Source: a virus. From it: 64,000 bases of DNA. The notes below the pieces were generated by a model, which worked only from the letters and a program-made list of their open reading frames with translations, was not told where the DNA came from and did not search any database. Where the stretch lies: positions 29,213 to 93,212 of the IMG/VR virus record IMGVR_UViG_3300030098_004363. One strand, 5' to 3'. Shown piece by piece: positions 26,600-34,590 of this stretch (within the stretch, counting starts at the first letter, position 1; each line of letters starts with the position of its first letter). Both the position numbers and the translations under genes were made by a program.

Positions 26600-26762
26600 T
26601 TTTTGCTTTACCCTTATAAATTAATGTAACTCCACCCTTTTTATGAGGACCCTTCCTTGAGTATAAGAATACTTCCCCAGTCCTTGGGTGTTCGTATTCA
26701 TATTTTATACGACCTTTGGTATTAAGCCTTAGAGCTTCTGTGTATTTATTTTTTTTAAACAT
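26592..26762 (-). CDS. short basic protein
   Basis: 56 residues, Lys/Arg rich, beta-type (GRIKYEYEHPRTGEVFLYSR). Its ATG overlaps the stop of the dipeptidase gene (TAATG) and its end overlaps the next start by 8 nt, so it is probably translated. Unknown function. Confidence 0.65.
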   Translation of the reverse strand: MFKKNKYTEALRLNTKGRIKYEYEHPRTGEVFLYSRKGPHKKGGVTLIYKGKAKNG

Positions 26763-28003
26763 TATTTCCAGCCTTCTAGTAAGAACCTTAGAGAATTTCT
26801 ACCTAAAATATTTGTGATTGTACTATCGCTGTATTTGTCTTCGTTTACAGATGACTTTAGACATTTTAGATACCTAGTCAATCTAGGTAACTCTGATATG
26901 TCTGTGATCTCATCTGGAGGATCTGTAAACCCGTCGAAGTCAGTTCCTATTGCAAGAACTTTATCTCCAGCTATATTTATTATGTGATCTATTGTACGTT
27001 CTATATGCTTTAAGCCTAATCCTGAATCTATTGGGCTTAGCCAATAATTCATAAAGATAATACCTATCAGACAGTTATGGTCTGCTAGCCACTTTATTTC
27101 CCAGTCCTCTAAGTTTAGCGGGTCTGGGTTAACGGCATAAGCACCGATATGGCTAGCAATAACCTTAGACAAGTCATTACCAACTATGTCATAGACTTCT
27201 TGCCTAGCTTTTGGCGTGCAGTGGGTTATGTCTATAATCATACCCATTTCTTTCATGGCTTGCACCACCTTTTTACCAGTTGATGTTAGACCCTTATTCA
27301 TATCCCAGCCAGCCATTAGGTTTTTCCAATTACTTCTTTTAATACCGTATTCTGGGTATGGAAACACAGGACTAACCAAGTGGTTTGGGTAAAAGTGAGC
27401 AAGAGTAAGATAGGCAACACCCCTGTTATAGAAGTGTTCAAGATTTTCCATTAGCTCATTTTCTATAAGGGGTTTCACAGCGGTTGTCTCACCAACACGC
27501 TTCTTTGCTAATTCACCATTTAGGGAATGACCTCCCTCCACAGAATGTATCATTGCCAAATTTTCATCAGCAACAGTTTGTTCAAGCTCTTTTATGTTTT
27601 TTACAAATTTAAATTGTCTTTCCGACATAGAGATTGCATTGTAGTCGTCAACTTCTTTTTCCATGCGATCCATCATTGCATTGGTCGCGTCAAAGTAAGT
27701 AGGCTGAAAAACTCTTTTGTTTACAGAAGGATAGAGCCACTTTAGAAATTTGATGAGCTTTTGATCATCCACCCACTCTATCTCAGGTATGTAAGATGTG
27801 GAAAGAACTACATCTAAACCTCCTTCTTCCATCTTTGGTAGCGTGTTTCTTTCGCTTAGAGGCCAAAAAGCCCTCTTAAATAATCTAGTTAAGAACCTAG
27901 ACTCTTTACCGTCAAGAGAACGGTCAAACAAAAAGTTCTTGAGAGTTCCGTGATTGTGCCAGTCAAATATCAAAGATTGTTCGTGTAGGTTTTTCCAGCT
28001 CAT
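26762..28003 (-). CDS. membrane dipeptidase family M19
   Basis: 413 residues, the usual M19 length. Zinc-site motifs in order: FDWHNHG at 13-19 (the usual HxD is HxH here), MIHSVEGG (bridging Glu), YLTLAHF, DITHC, ASHIGAYAVN and IGTDFDGF. M19 enzymes cleave dipeptides, often with a D-residue at the C side. There is no signal peptide. A dipeptidase is rarely described in phages; next to holin-like proteins it might act on cell-wall peptides or salvage amino acids (inference). Confidence 0.85.
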   Translation of the reverse strand: MSWKNLHEQSLIFDWHNHGTLKNFLFDRSLDGKESRFLTRLFKRAFWPLSERNTLPKMEEGGLDVVLSTSYIPEIEWVDDQKLIKFLKWLYPSVNKRVFQPTYFDATNAMMDRMEKEVDDYNAISMSERQFKFVKNIKELEQTVADENLAMIHSVEGGHSLNGELAKKRVGETTAVKPLIENELMENLEHFYNRGVAYLTLAHFYPNHLVSPVFPYPEYGIKRSNWKNLMAGWDMNKGLTSTGKKVVQAMKEMGMIIDITHCTPKARQEVYDIVGNDLSKVIASHIGAYAVNPDPLNLEDWEIKWLADHNCLIGIIFMNYWLSPIDSGLGLKHIERTIDHIINIAGDKVLAIGTDFDGFTDPPDEITDISELPRLTRYLKCLKSSVNEDKYSDSTITNILGRNSLRFLLEGWK

Positions 28004-28387
28004 TTAATTAACCCCGCTACCCACGACAAAAATTGGCGAATCAAATTCTTGATAGAATTGAGGAAAGGGCATGACGGACACCTTCAAGTCCGTTGGCTTT
28101 TCTTTTATAGAAATGCTTTCTAGCTGTATAACATTAGATGTTATAGTCTCTGAAGAAAAATTGTCAGTTTTAGCTTCAACAGTAAAATAAATCCTTGTCT
28201 GTTCTTCTAAAAGATTTCCTTTAGCGTCCCAAGCAGGTATAAAAAATTCATGCTCTCTTGCCCAGCGGTCAAAAACTCTTTGCTCTTTTAGCGAACCGTT
28301 AACATAAATTTTTAATTCTTGACTGGTCACATTTACGTGTAAGTTTGAAATTGGTTCCCACTCAGCTTTAATTTTGGGATACTTCAT
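28004..28387 (-). CDS. hypothetical beta-rich protein
   Basis: 127 residues in alternating beta pattern (SQELKIYVNGSLKEQRVF, RIYFTVEAKTDNF), like an Ig or fibronectin-type sandwich, which is common in virion or surface proteins. No signal. The ATG overlaps the upstream TGA (ATGA). Confidence 0.6.
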   Translation of the reverse strand: MKYPKIKAEWEPISNLHVNVTSQELKIYVNGSLKEQRVFDRWAREHEFFIPAWDAKGNLLEEQTRIYFTVEAKTDNFSSETITSNVIQLESISIKEKPTDLKVSVMPFPQFYQEFDSPIFVVGSGVN

Positions 28388-28560
28388 TTTCTTCTCTCCA
28401 TAAATTCGTGCCTAAAAGACCAGAAAATGGCCTGCCTCATATGGCAGACCACTCTCTGTTCTATCTCGTCATATTCATAATTATCCGGTGCAGACAGGAC
28501 AATCGCATGTGTCAACACAAACACAATCGCCGCCATCAACATCACATTCGCAACCTTCAT
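28384..28560 (-). CDS. small protein overlapping a Cys-rich gene, start uncertain
   Basis: The frame ends in TGA overlapping the next ATG (ATGA), which favours translation. With the ATG at 28560 it is 58 residues: a hydrophobic, signal-like stretch (VMLMAAIVFVLTHAIVLSA), then DNYEYDEIEQRV and a basic tail. Most of the N-terminal part lies inside the Cys-rich gene in another frame. A shorter form from an ATG at 28440 is possible. Confidence 0.4.
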   Translation of the reverse strand: MKVANVMLMAAIVFVLTHAIVLSAPDNYEYDEIEQRVVCHMRQAIFWSFRHEFMERRK

Positions 28561-28720
28561 CGCAATCGCAGCTTTCTGGAATATTAACTTCAATGGGATT
28601 AGATCCCGGAACGTCTATAATAATTCCATCAAGTCCTCCGTTTTGCCAGATGGCTGCAAGTAAAGCAATCAGTATTGATACTATTGCCAAGATTCCCTTT
28701 TTACTTTTGACAGCCTTCAT
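28481..28720 (-). CDS. membrane-anchored Cys-rich protein
   Basis: 79 residues. One N-terminal membrane segment (GILAIVSILIALLAAIW) precedes a tail with nine Cys in CDCDEG, CECDVDGGDC, CVCVDTC and DCPVC-type units and many Asp. The tail could bind metal or be cross-linked outside the membrane. Not a family I recognise. It starts by overlapping the upstream membrane coiled-coil gene. Confidence 0.6.
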   Translation of the reverse strand: MKAVKSKKGILAIVSILIALLAAIWQNGGLDGIIIDVPGSNPIEVNIPESCDCDEGCECDVDGGDCVCVDTCDCPVCTG

Positions 28721-29061
28721 TGTTTTTCTCCAATCTTATTTAGTGTCATGTTTATTTTGTCCAGAGTATCACTTACTCTTTGCATTCTTTTTGCTTCAAT
28801 CTCATTTTTCGCATCATAACGGTCTTGCAAGTCATCTAATATTTTTTCGTAATGATCTCTTTGGTTTTTGAAATCACTACTAAAAGTTTCTTGCATGACA
28901 GAAATTTGTTTTTGATGTGAAGGAAGTATAACCTTGGTTGTATACCATAAGTACCATCCCAATAGTCCTGTAGCCGATATAGTTCCCCAATCAAATGCAA
29001 AAGGCATTGTATCGCCAGCTGCAACCAAGAGGGGCGGCAAAAAAGCTAACAGGGTTTTCAT
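28717..29061 (-). CDS. membrane protein with coiled-coil tail
   Basis: 114 residues from the ATG at 29061 (GGAG 9 nt upstream). Two hydrophobic segments (LLAFLPPLLVAAG and ATGLLGWYLWYTT) precede a helical, heptad-like region (SVMQETFSSDFKNQRDHYEK onward). The topology is like holin or spanin-type lysis proteins, but no family signature was seen. Confidence 0.62.
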   Translation of the reverse strand: MKTLLAFLPPLLVAAGDTMPFAFDWGTISATGLLGWYLWYTTKVILPSHQKQISVMQETFSSDFKNQRDHYEKILDDLQDRYDAKNEIEAKRMQRVSDTLDKINMTLNKIGEKQ

Positions 29062-29082
29062 CGTGCAATACTCCATAATATA

Positions 29083-29112
29083 GGGGGTATGGGGTATTTA
29101 CCCCACACCCCC
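29083..29112 (-). terminator. strong GC hairpin after the possible virion gene
   Basis: GGGGGTGTGGGGT and ACCCCATACCCCC form a 13-bp stem (one G-U pair) with a 4-nt loop. It lies between the stop of the 29131-29796 gene and the next ribosome site. No U run follows, so it may stabilise or block RNA rather than terminate fully. Confidence 0.5.
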
Positions 29113-29130
29113 AATTATTACTAAACTTGA

Positions 29131-29796
29131 CTAGCCGGTTATATCGCTATAGTCAACCATATTAGTTGAGTAACTAACGAAGTTGAATAGGATAACTGCT
29201 TCACCGGGAACAGATCTTGATGGTCTTGCAGCGTCATCTGGGCTATCAGCTTTAGAGTTGTCGATACTGTTATGGTTGTATCGTGTTCCTCTATTTGTGA
29301 TGCCAGCCTTAGCTGTACCATCGCTCTGCAACAAGCCTCCGCCAAATAGGTCGAAGATAGTTGTCGCCCATGTACCCTTTTGGTATACACGTTCTGTAAA
29401 GTGAAGATTACCAGCACGTCTTGCAGTAGTATCACTACCGGGAATGGAAAGAATTCCACCAGTACCAGATACTCCGCTAATTAAAGTTGGAGAACCGCCT
29501 CTAATCAAAAAGCCCGTGTCAGTTGAAGATCTAGTAACTGCTCTTCCGTTAGGATTATAAGCAAGTGTACCGTCAGATCTTGCTGTGGTGATTCCGATCT
29601 CATTGGCAGTACCAGTATTGGCTTTAACCATTGAACCGTAATCATCAGCACCTTTAACAATGTCAAGGATGCTTTTGTTTGTGTGACGAGAGCTGCCGAT
29701 GTTACCACCGTGCATGATTACGCCACCATCGTTGTCTGCTATACCATCGGAAGTTGAACTTTCGCTGATATAATACTTATGTGTGCTTGTTGCCAT
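29131..29796 (-). CDS. possible virion (structural) protein
   Basis: 221 residues rich in Gly, Ser, Thr, Asn and Asp (GGSPTLISGVSGTGGILSIP; FNFVSYSTNMVDYSD), with no signal and few Lys. The composition suits a beta-rich phage surface or tail protein. It has its own GTGTATAAT box 70 nt upstream and a strong hairpin after it, the layout of a separately and strongly expressed gene. Not recognised by family. Confidence 0.55.
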   Translation of the reverse strand: MATSTHKYYISESSTSDGIADNDGGVIMHGGNIGSSRHTNKSILDIVKGADDYGSMVKANTGTANEIGITTARSDGTLAYNPNGRAVTRSSTDTGFLIRGGSPTLISGVSGTGGILSIPGSDTTARRAGNLHFTERVYQKGTWATTIFDLFGGGLLQSDGTAKAGITNRGTRYNHNSIDNSKADSPDDAARPSRSVPGEAVILFNFVSYSTNMVDYSDITG

Positions 29797-29868
29797 GTCT
29801 ATTTCTCTCTATATTTTTATGGCCAGCACTTGTCCTTTTTTTCCTGCGATAAGATTCCTATCCAATAT

Positions 29869-29877
29869 ATTATACAC
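29869..29877 (-). promoter_or_regulatory. GTGTATAAT promoter-like box before the virion-like gene
   Basis: GTGTATAATATA spans the end of the DeoC-like gene, whose stop TAA it contains. A start 7 nt downstream would leave a leader of about 65 nt before the 29796 ATG. No -35 match is seen. Confidence 0.5.
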
Positions 29878-30514
29878 CATTTGACAGTATATTTTTAGCT
29901 ATTGAAGAGGAAGTAAATCTAAAACCCTCTATTCCCATATCAGAAAATATATCAAAATACTTTTGTGTTATTCTATTGCTACAAGAAATGACTGATATGT
30001 CAGTATTTTTCTGTATTGAATGGCAGATAATAGCGTTGTCGCTTGGTTCATCTATTATTGAACCTGTAGAGTTTATAAGAGTGGTTACTGTGTTTTTTTC
30101 TAAAATTTCACAGACGCTGAGGATTTCTTTTGGTTCAAACAATTTGTATTCAAGAATTGGCCGTAGTACGACCTGATTTTGTTTGCAAACGGTTAAGCAT
30201 GTTTTGAGATCTTCTTCTAATTTTTTCCAGCTTCCCTCTTTTATGTAGCTTGGGTTTAGAACCAAGTCTATAAAAAAAGCTCCATGACGTATTGCAAGTA
30301 GTATTTCGTGCAATCGTACTTGAGTTGTGCTTATCCCGTAAGGAAAGTCTATAACCGCAGCAAATGTTTGGTCTTTAATAAAATCCTGCACCCTGCTCAT
30401 AAATCCGGAAGGCAGGGCAACGCAGTCAACTCCTTGTTCTGAAGATGTAAATATTGTCAGTAAGATGTCATTAAGAGTTGAATCTTGGCTGTAACAGGCT
30501 ATTTCGGTAAACAT
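29870..30514 (-). CDS. DeoC-like TIM-barrel protein lacking the catalytic lysines
   Basis: 214 residues. VIDFPYGISTTQVRLHEILL and AFFIDLVLNPS, then EYKLFEPKEIL and LINSTGS follow the strand order of deoxyribose-phosphate aldolase. In DeoC the Schiff-base Lys sits in KTSTG and a second Lys in VKASGGIR. Here they read INSTG and VISCSNRI, so both Lys are gone while the Asp of the first motif is kept. It is probably not an aldolase; binding of a sugar phosphate or another role is possible. Confidence 0.6.
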   Translation of the reverse strand: MFTEIACYSQDSTLNDILLTIFTSSEQGVDCVALPSGFMSRVQDFIKDQTFAAVIDFPYGISTTQVRLHEILLAIRHGAFFIDLVLNPSYIKEGSWKKLEEDLKTCLTVCKQNQVVLRPILEYKLFEPKEILSVCEILEKNTVTTLINSTGSIIDEPSDNAIICHSIQKNTDISVISCSNRITQKYFDIFSDMGIEGFRFTSSSIAKNILSNGV

Positions 30515-31011
30515 TCTCTCAGCTTTTCCAGTGCTATGTTTATGTACCTTCTTGCAGTTTCCCTACTATAATTGTTCCTGTCAGCTATTTCCTGCATCGT
30601 CATTCTTTCAAAGAATCTTTGATGTAATATATTTTTATATTTTGGAACCAATGTTTCTATTGCTTCCTCCATATTAACAGTTTCATAGCTTCTTAAGTTT
30701 CTGTAATCAGGAGTGTGACTTCCTTCCGACTGTCCATCAATAAAAAAGGCTGTCCTCTTCTTATGCCTATTTATTCTCTGTATTTCTTTTTTGCACTCCC
30801 AATCAATTCTGTTGTACAGAAAGGACGTAAACTTCCTGCCACCATTTGGGTCAAAAGCTTTCATAGCTTCCCAAAGAGCAACCAGTTTACATCTTTCTAT
30901 TTCATCATGAGGTATCGTATTTCTGTATCTTGAACAAACTTTATTCATTATCCTAGTGTTGTCAAGATTGCGATAAGCCTCTAGAAATTCACTTTCCGTA
31001 ACTTCCTTCAT
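30499..31011 (-). CDS. second sigma-70-like factor
   Basis: 170 residues. Region 2-like: ALWEAMKAFDPNGGRKFTSF and LYNRIDWECKKEIQRI. Region 4-like: MTMQEIADRNNYSRETARRY with its following helix ALEKLREC. The linker has the look of region 3 reduced. It likely directs host RNA polymerase at a different time from the sigma factor at 3586-4083. It overlaps the next gene by 16 nt. Confidence 0.82.
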   Translation of the reverse strand: MKEVTESEFLEAYRNLDNTRIMNKVCSRYRNTIPHDEIERCKLVALWEAMKAFDPNGGRKFTSFLYNRIDWECKKEIQRINRHKKRTAFFIDGQSEGSHTPDYRNLRSYETVNMEEAIETLVPKYKNILHQRFFERMTMQEIADRNNYSRETARRYINIALEKLRECLPK

Positions 31012-31285
31012 TAAGTGCTACTTTTCCTTTTAAATTAGAGTCTATAGTTGGACCTTTCAATTCACCGCGAATGTCAACTAACAATCTCAAAAGTATCGTG
31101 TCTCTTTCCCTAGAGTCAAAATACATTGCGTCCATTTTTTTATCCAGCATATCCATCTTCTCTACAAAACTTTTGTCAATTTCTATATTCAGCTCAACCT
31201 TTTCTTGTTTGAGAAGATAATGAAGACAAAAGGAACTTAATACTATGTTAGCTATTAGAGCTATGCAAAAAATTTTCTTTAACAT
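30989..31285 (-). CDS. small secreted or membrane-anchored protein
   Basis: 98 residues. A signal-type N-terminus (LKKIFCIALIANIVLSSFCL) is followed by a charged helical domain (KSFVEKMDMLDKKMDAMYF). SSFC could be a lipobox-like site, but the fit is weak. Unknown function. Confidence 0.6.
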   Translation of the reverse strand: MLKKIFCIALIANIVLSSFCLHYLLKQEKVELNIEIDKSFVEKMDMLDKKMDAMYFDSRERDTILLRLLVDIRGELKGPTIDSNLKGKVALNEGSYGK

Positions 31286-31293
31286 GCGAACAC

Positions 31294-31956
31294 CTATTTT
31301 GGTCTAATGCTTTGAATATTCTCATATCCTTTTTCACCAATGATTCCATCCGCAAATCCATAAAAAACAGCCTCTTCAGCGCTGAGAAGCCAGTCAACTT
31401 TGTTTTTTAACTTCTTGGCTATGTAAGACTTAACCTTATCTCTTGTGAGTGACTTGTAGTGCTGTTTGAAAAATTTACCCCTAATACACCTATCGGTATA
31501 TATGTCAAGCATTCTACTGTTTAACTTCTTTTCGTGATCTACCGCAGAGATAACAGCCAAGCTGTTTCCATCAGCAAATACAGAACCAAAGTGAATCAAA
31601 AAATCAGTATCGGGCATAGCTAATCTTAAATCAGAAGCCTGCAATATAACACTACTCATAGAAGAAGCTGTTGAATACGCAACGGTTGTTACATGACTTG
31701 GGCATAGCAATATAGAATCGTATATTGCCATTCCGTCTTGCCAATTACCTCCTATCGTATGCATGTGTATTAACACTTCTTTATTAGGTTTAATATTTTG
31801 AATGATGTGTAGGTTTTTTATAAACGTTGTAGCCATCCTATAATCAACGCCCGGCTCTTCTTCTGCGTTAGAAAAAAAGCCGTGTAAATATATTTCTCCA
31901 GCTGCGCTATTTAAGCCATAGGAATGTATTTCGTTTATTAAAGAGTCATCGTTCAT
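31294..31956 (-). CDS. clpP: ClpP-like serine protease
   Basis: 220 residues. The nucleophile is in YSTASSMSSVI (Ser99, in the ClpP GxASM position), His122 is in DFLIHFGS, and the IHMHTIGGNWQDGMAIYD segment matches the ClpP handle entry. Phage ClpP-type enzymes often mature the prohead, but no capsid gene is visible here. It could also alter host proteolysis. No ATPase partner is seen nearby. Confidence 0.82.
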   Translation of the reverse strand: MNDDSLINEIHSYGLNSAAGEIYLHGFFSNAEEEPGVDYRMATTFIKNLHIIQNIKPNKEVLIHMHTIGGNWQDGMAIYDSILLCPSHVTTVAYSTASSMSSVILQASDLRLAMPDTDFLIHFGSVFADGNSLAVISAVDHEKKLNSRMLDIYTDRCIRGKFFKQHYKSLTRDKVKSYIAKKLKNKVDWLLSAEEAVFYGFADGIIGEKGYENIQSIRPK

Positions 31957-31957
31957 T

Positions 31958-32587
31958 CTAATTTTCGTTTTGAAGAATTAATCCGCCAAAAATTTCCTTG
32001 TCTCTTTCGTATTTAAGAAGTTTATTTAGGTAGCCCTCGTCGTTATCCTCGTTAGTGCTGGCATACTTAACCTCTCCAGTAGGTCTAACAAATATTACCC
32101 AGTGCTTATCGTAATGTATAGTTTCTTTTATAAGCTCTACGGTATCTTGTGTATACTCATCTACGTCTAGGGTCTTTAAGTCTTCTTTAATGCTAGAGTT
32201 GCATAGTATTGACTCTATGTCTCTCCTAACGTCAGCAAAATTAAAAAGTTTTCCTACCCCTAGAAAAAATCTATACCTACTGCTTATCTGAAGCAGTTCA
32301 ACTCCTTCTGCTGTTTCAATTACATTTTGAACAGCTTTTGTTATGTCAAAGTTTGTGTGTCCCATCCAGCAGTCAAACTGGTTTAGAACGCTCATCTTGT
32401 CGTGCAATTGAGCCATTCCGGTAGGGGTGCTTACCAGCTTTGGTATTTTACTCATAAACTCCAAAGCTTCTTCTATAACGGAACCGTCCTCGTCTTCTGG
32501 GTCGCCTAATGCGTATAGATCTTCAAACAATTCTTCCTCTATTAAATCGTCATCCCATTTTTCCCACGCTATTTTATTAGATGTCAT
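31958..32587 (-). CDS. hypothetical acidic protein
   Basis: 209 residues with a very acidic N-terminus (WDDDLIEEELFEDLYALGD) and a mainly helical body. Not recognised. It is the first gene after a GTGTATAAT box and stands directly before the ClpP-like protease gene, so it may be its substrate or partner (inference). Confidence 0.65.
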   Translation of the reverse strand: MTSNKIAWEKWDDDLIEEELFEDLYALGDPEDEDGSVIEEALEFMSKIPKLVSTPTGMAQLHDKMSVLNQFDCWMGHTNFDITKAVQNVIETAEGVELLQISSRYRFFLGVGKLFNFADVRRDIESILCNSSIKEDLKTLDVDEYTQDTVELIKETIHYDKHWVIFVRPTGEVKYASTNEDNDEGYLNKLLKYERDKEIFGGLILQNEN

Positions 32588-32628
32588 GTTGTACTCCTTA
32601 CATAGGGAGTTAGTATACTGTCTAAATA

Positions 32629-32637
32629 ATTATACAC
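32629..32637 (-). promoter_or_regulatory. GTGTATAAT promoter-like box
   Basis: AAGTGTATAATTATTTAGA stands in the 50-nt gap between two genes, with the expected start about 35 nt before the 32587 ATG. Together with the matching boxes it supports a phage promoter class. Confidence 0.5.
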
Positions 32638-33081
32638 TTATTTGGTATTTTTTATCACCTTTGTCGGACTCACAACAGGCCCATCATCTGGGGTAAGACT
32701 GGAATGATCTAGCCCAGTAATACTATTAAAAAGACGGATTTTTTGCATGTCTGTAATTCTTTCAACTATTTCGGAAAATAATTTCATTTCCTCTTCTGTT
32801 TCGCACTTGTTTTTGACAAAATCAAAAACATCTGTGACTAAATCTCCGTTAGAAACTTTTTCTAGAAGTTCAGCAAAAGATATATGAGCGCCTTCTAGTT
32901 CAGACCAGTAAACATCTACCCATATATAACCCTCTTTGTCTGTGTGAAAAGATAGCGTGGAAATCCTATCTTCTTCTGGAATTGACATTTGTTCTTTTTC
33001 AAACTCTTCCTGAATTTTGTCAATTTCATCTTCCAGATCAAACTCTGGCTCTTCCTCTTTCTTTCTAAAAAAGTTAAACAT
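32638..33081 (-). CDS. hypothetical acidic protein
   Basis: 147 residues. A short basic-aromatic start (MFNFFRKKEEE) leads to an acidic helix and then a compact domain with YIWVDVYWSELEGAHISF. Function unknown. It overlaps the glycosyltransferase-like gene by 8 nt. Confidence 0.62.
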   Translation of the reverse strand: MFNFFRKKEEEPEFDLEDEIDKIQEEFEKEQMSIPEEDRISTLSFHTDKEGYIWVDVYWSELEGAHISFAELLEKVSNGDLVTDVFDFVKNKCETEEEMKLFSEIVERITDMQKIRLFNSITGLDHSSLTPDDGPVVSPTKVIKNTK

Positions 33082-33916
33082 TTAAACTCCTAAATTTGAA
33101 TGGCATTTCAGTGTGACACCAATTTACATTTTGAAAACCGTACTCTAAGCCATTTAAGTCTATTACTTCGTCGTTAAGATACTTATTGTTTAAGTATTCT
33201 TCTGTGTACGGATACATAAGACCAGCGACCAGAGGAGGGTCTTGGACACAGTTTGTAGCTATACTAAACAGGCAATTCTGTTTGCAGGCTACCATGTTTT
33301 CTTCAGGCACATCTTTCCTGCTTTTACCAGCTATTACGCCCTCCCATTGACGAAGGTAGTCAAAGGGGTATTTGTTTGTTAATTCAGCCAGTTGTTTTGT
33401 TCTGAATACATGTCCATCAAGAGATATGGGGTATCCATAGTTCAGGGTGCTATCCCAATTCTTCCAGTTCCATTTGACAAAGTAGGCATTTTCCCCATAG
33501 TCCTCCAGATGATACCTTCCGTCTGGCTTCATGTAATACTGGAGTGTTGTGTTCAGGCCGAGCCTAAAAGAAAAGCAAAACACATCGTCTTCAAATGTGC
33601 TTTCTACGTCTTGCCAAGTGATTGGGATTCTTTTATAGAACACGCAATCGTCAACAATGCCACAGATAAAATGACTGCCACATCCATTGATTGCGTTTTT
33701 GAAGTCTGAGACAAAGTCTTGTTCTTGCTGCCAAGCTAAGTTAGGCAATATTTGTTCGGATTGTAATTTTCTGTAACCTTCTTCGTATAGAAAATTAGAC
33801 CCTTTATAGATTATCAATATTTGGTTAAAAAAATTATCAGCGTTAAGCTTTATACTTTCTAAAAGAAGTCTTAGTTGACATGCTCTGTCTTTTGAGACAA
33901 TGAGAGCATTTATCAT
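33074..33916 (-). CDS. GT-A-type glycosyltransferase-like protein, paralogue of 23641-24498
   Basis: 280 residues. NALIVSKDRACQLRLLLESI begins the fold, and the later FICGIVDDCVFYK has an acidic pair where a DXD motif would sit (GIVDD). SLDGHVFR and LEDYGENAYFVKW are shared in kind with the other copy. Probably sugar transfer; acceptor unknown. Followed by PAP2 and GT4 genes. Confidence 0.72.
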   Translation of the reverse strand: MINALIVSKDRACQLRLLLESIKLNADNFFNQILIIYKGSNFLYEEGYRKLQSEQILPNLAWQQEQDFVSDFKNAINGCGSHFICGIVDDCVFYKRIPITWQDVESTFEDDVFCFSFRLGLNTTLQYYMKPDGRYHLEDYGENAYFVKWNWKNWDSTLNYGYPISLDGHVFRTKQLAELTNKYPFDYLRQWEGVIAGKSRKDVPEENMVACKQNCLFSIATNCVQDPPLVAGLMYPYTEEYLNNKYLNDEVIDLNGLEYGFQNVNWCHTEMPFKFRSLNV

Positions 33917-34590
33917 TCTTTAAGGTTTTCCTTTATGTTTTCCCAGAGTAGCCTACAAACAATCATGGATGCTTCGTTATCGCTAGGATAGTGAACTCCT
34001 TGTAAAACTCTGGCTTCACCACACATATCTGCAAGCTTATACCACTGAGTTTTGTGTTCAGGGTAAATATCTGACAGTATTTCAGCGGTTATAGCGCCGT
34101 TATGTTGATGTCCAGAAGGATACGAAGGAGTGTGATGCGTATCAGTTTGTAATGTTGATATAACATAACCAAGCTCAGGAGCTAATTGATAAGGTCTAGC
34201 TCTACCAAACTTATACTTTAGTTTTAGGATTACAGCATTTGTTTGTTTCTGAACTTTTCTTATGAGATCTTCTGGATAGTAAAGATTATTCTTTTTGCAG
34301 TAGTCAGAGAAAAGCTGAAAGGCATCGTCATCAACTAAGAGAACTAAATTTCTTTCTTCTTCCGTTAGATTCTTTGTCTTTCTCTCAAGGATTTGCAGAT
34401 CTATTTTTGTGGAGTCACTGTCGTTAGCTGGCGGAGGTGGAATTAAGTTTTCCCAATCAACAGTGATGAGATCAAGCTCAACATCCATATCTTTCTTGAT
34501 TCTGTCGGAAGGTTCGTCGGTATATTTTATGGAGTTTATACTCTGCGCTCTAGCTTTAGAGGCTTTTTGCAGGGGGTGTTCTTTATTCAT
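33913..34590 (-). CDS. PAP2-family phosphatase
   Basis: 225 residues. The three PAP2 motifs are present: KYKFGRARP (KX6RP), YPSGH (PSGH) and ARVLQGVHYPSD (SRX5HX3D with Ala for Ser). There is no transmembrane region, so it is like the soluble acid phosphatases rather than lipid phosphatases. It could remove phosphate from sugar or lipid-carrier substrates of the nearby transferases. Confidence 0.82.
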   Translation of the reverse strand: MNKEHPLQKASKARAQSINSIKYTDEPSDRIKKDMDVELDLITVDWENLIPPPPANDSDSTKIDLQILERKTKNLTEEERNLVLLVDDDAFQLFSDYCKKNNLYYPEDLIRKVQKQTNAVILKLKYKFGRARPYQLAPELGYVISTLQTDTHHTPSYPSGHQHNGAITAEILSDIYPEHKTQWYKLADMCGEARVLQGVHYPSDNEASMIVCRLLWENIKENLKE

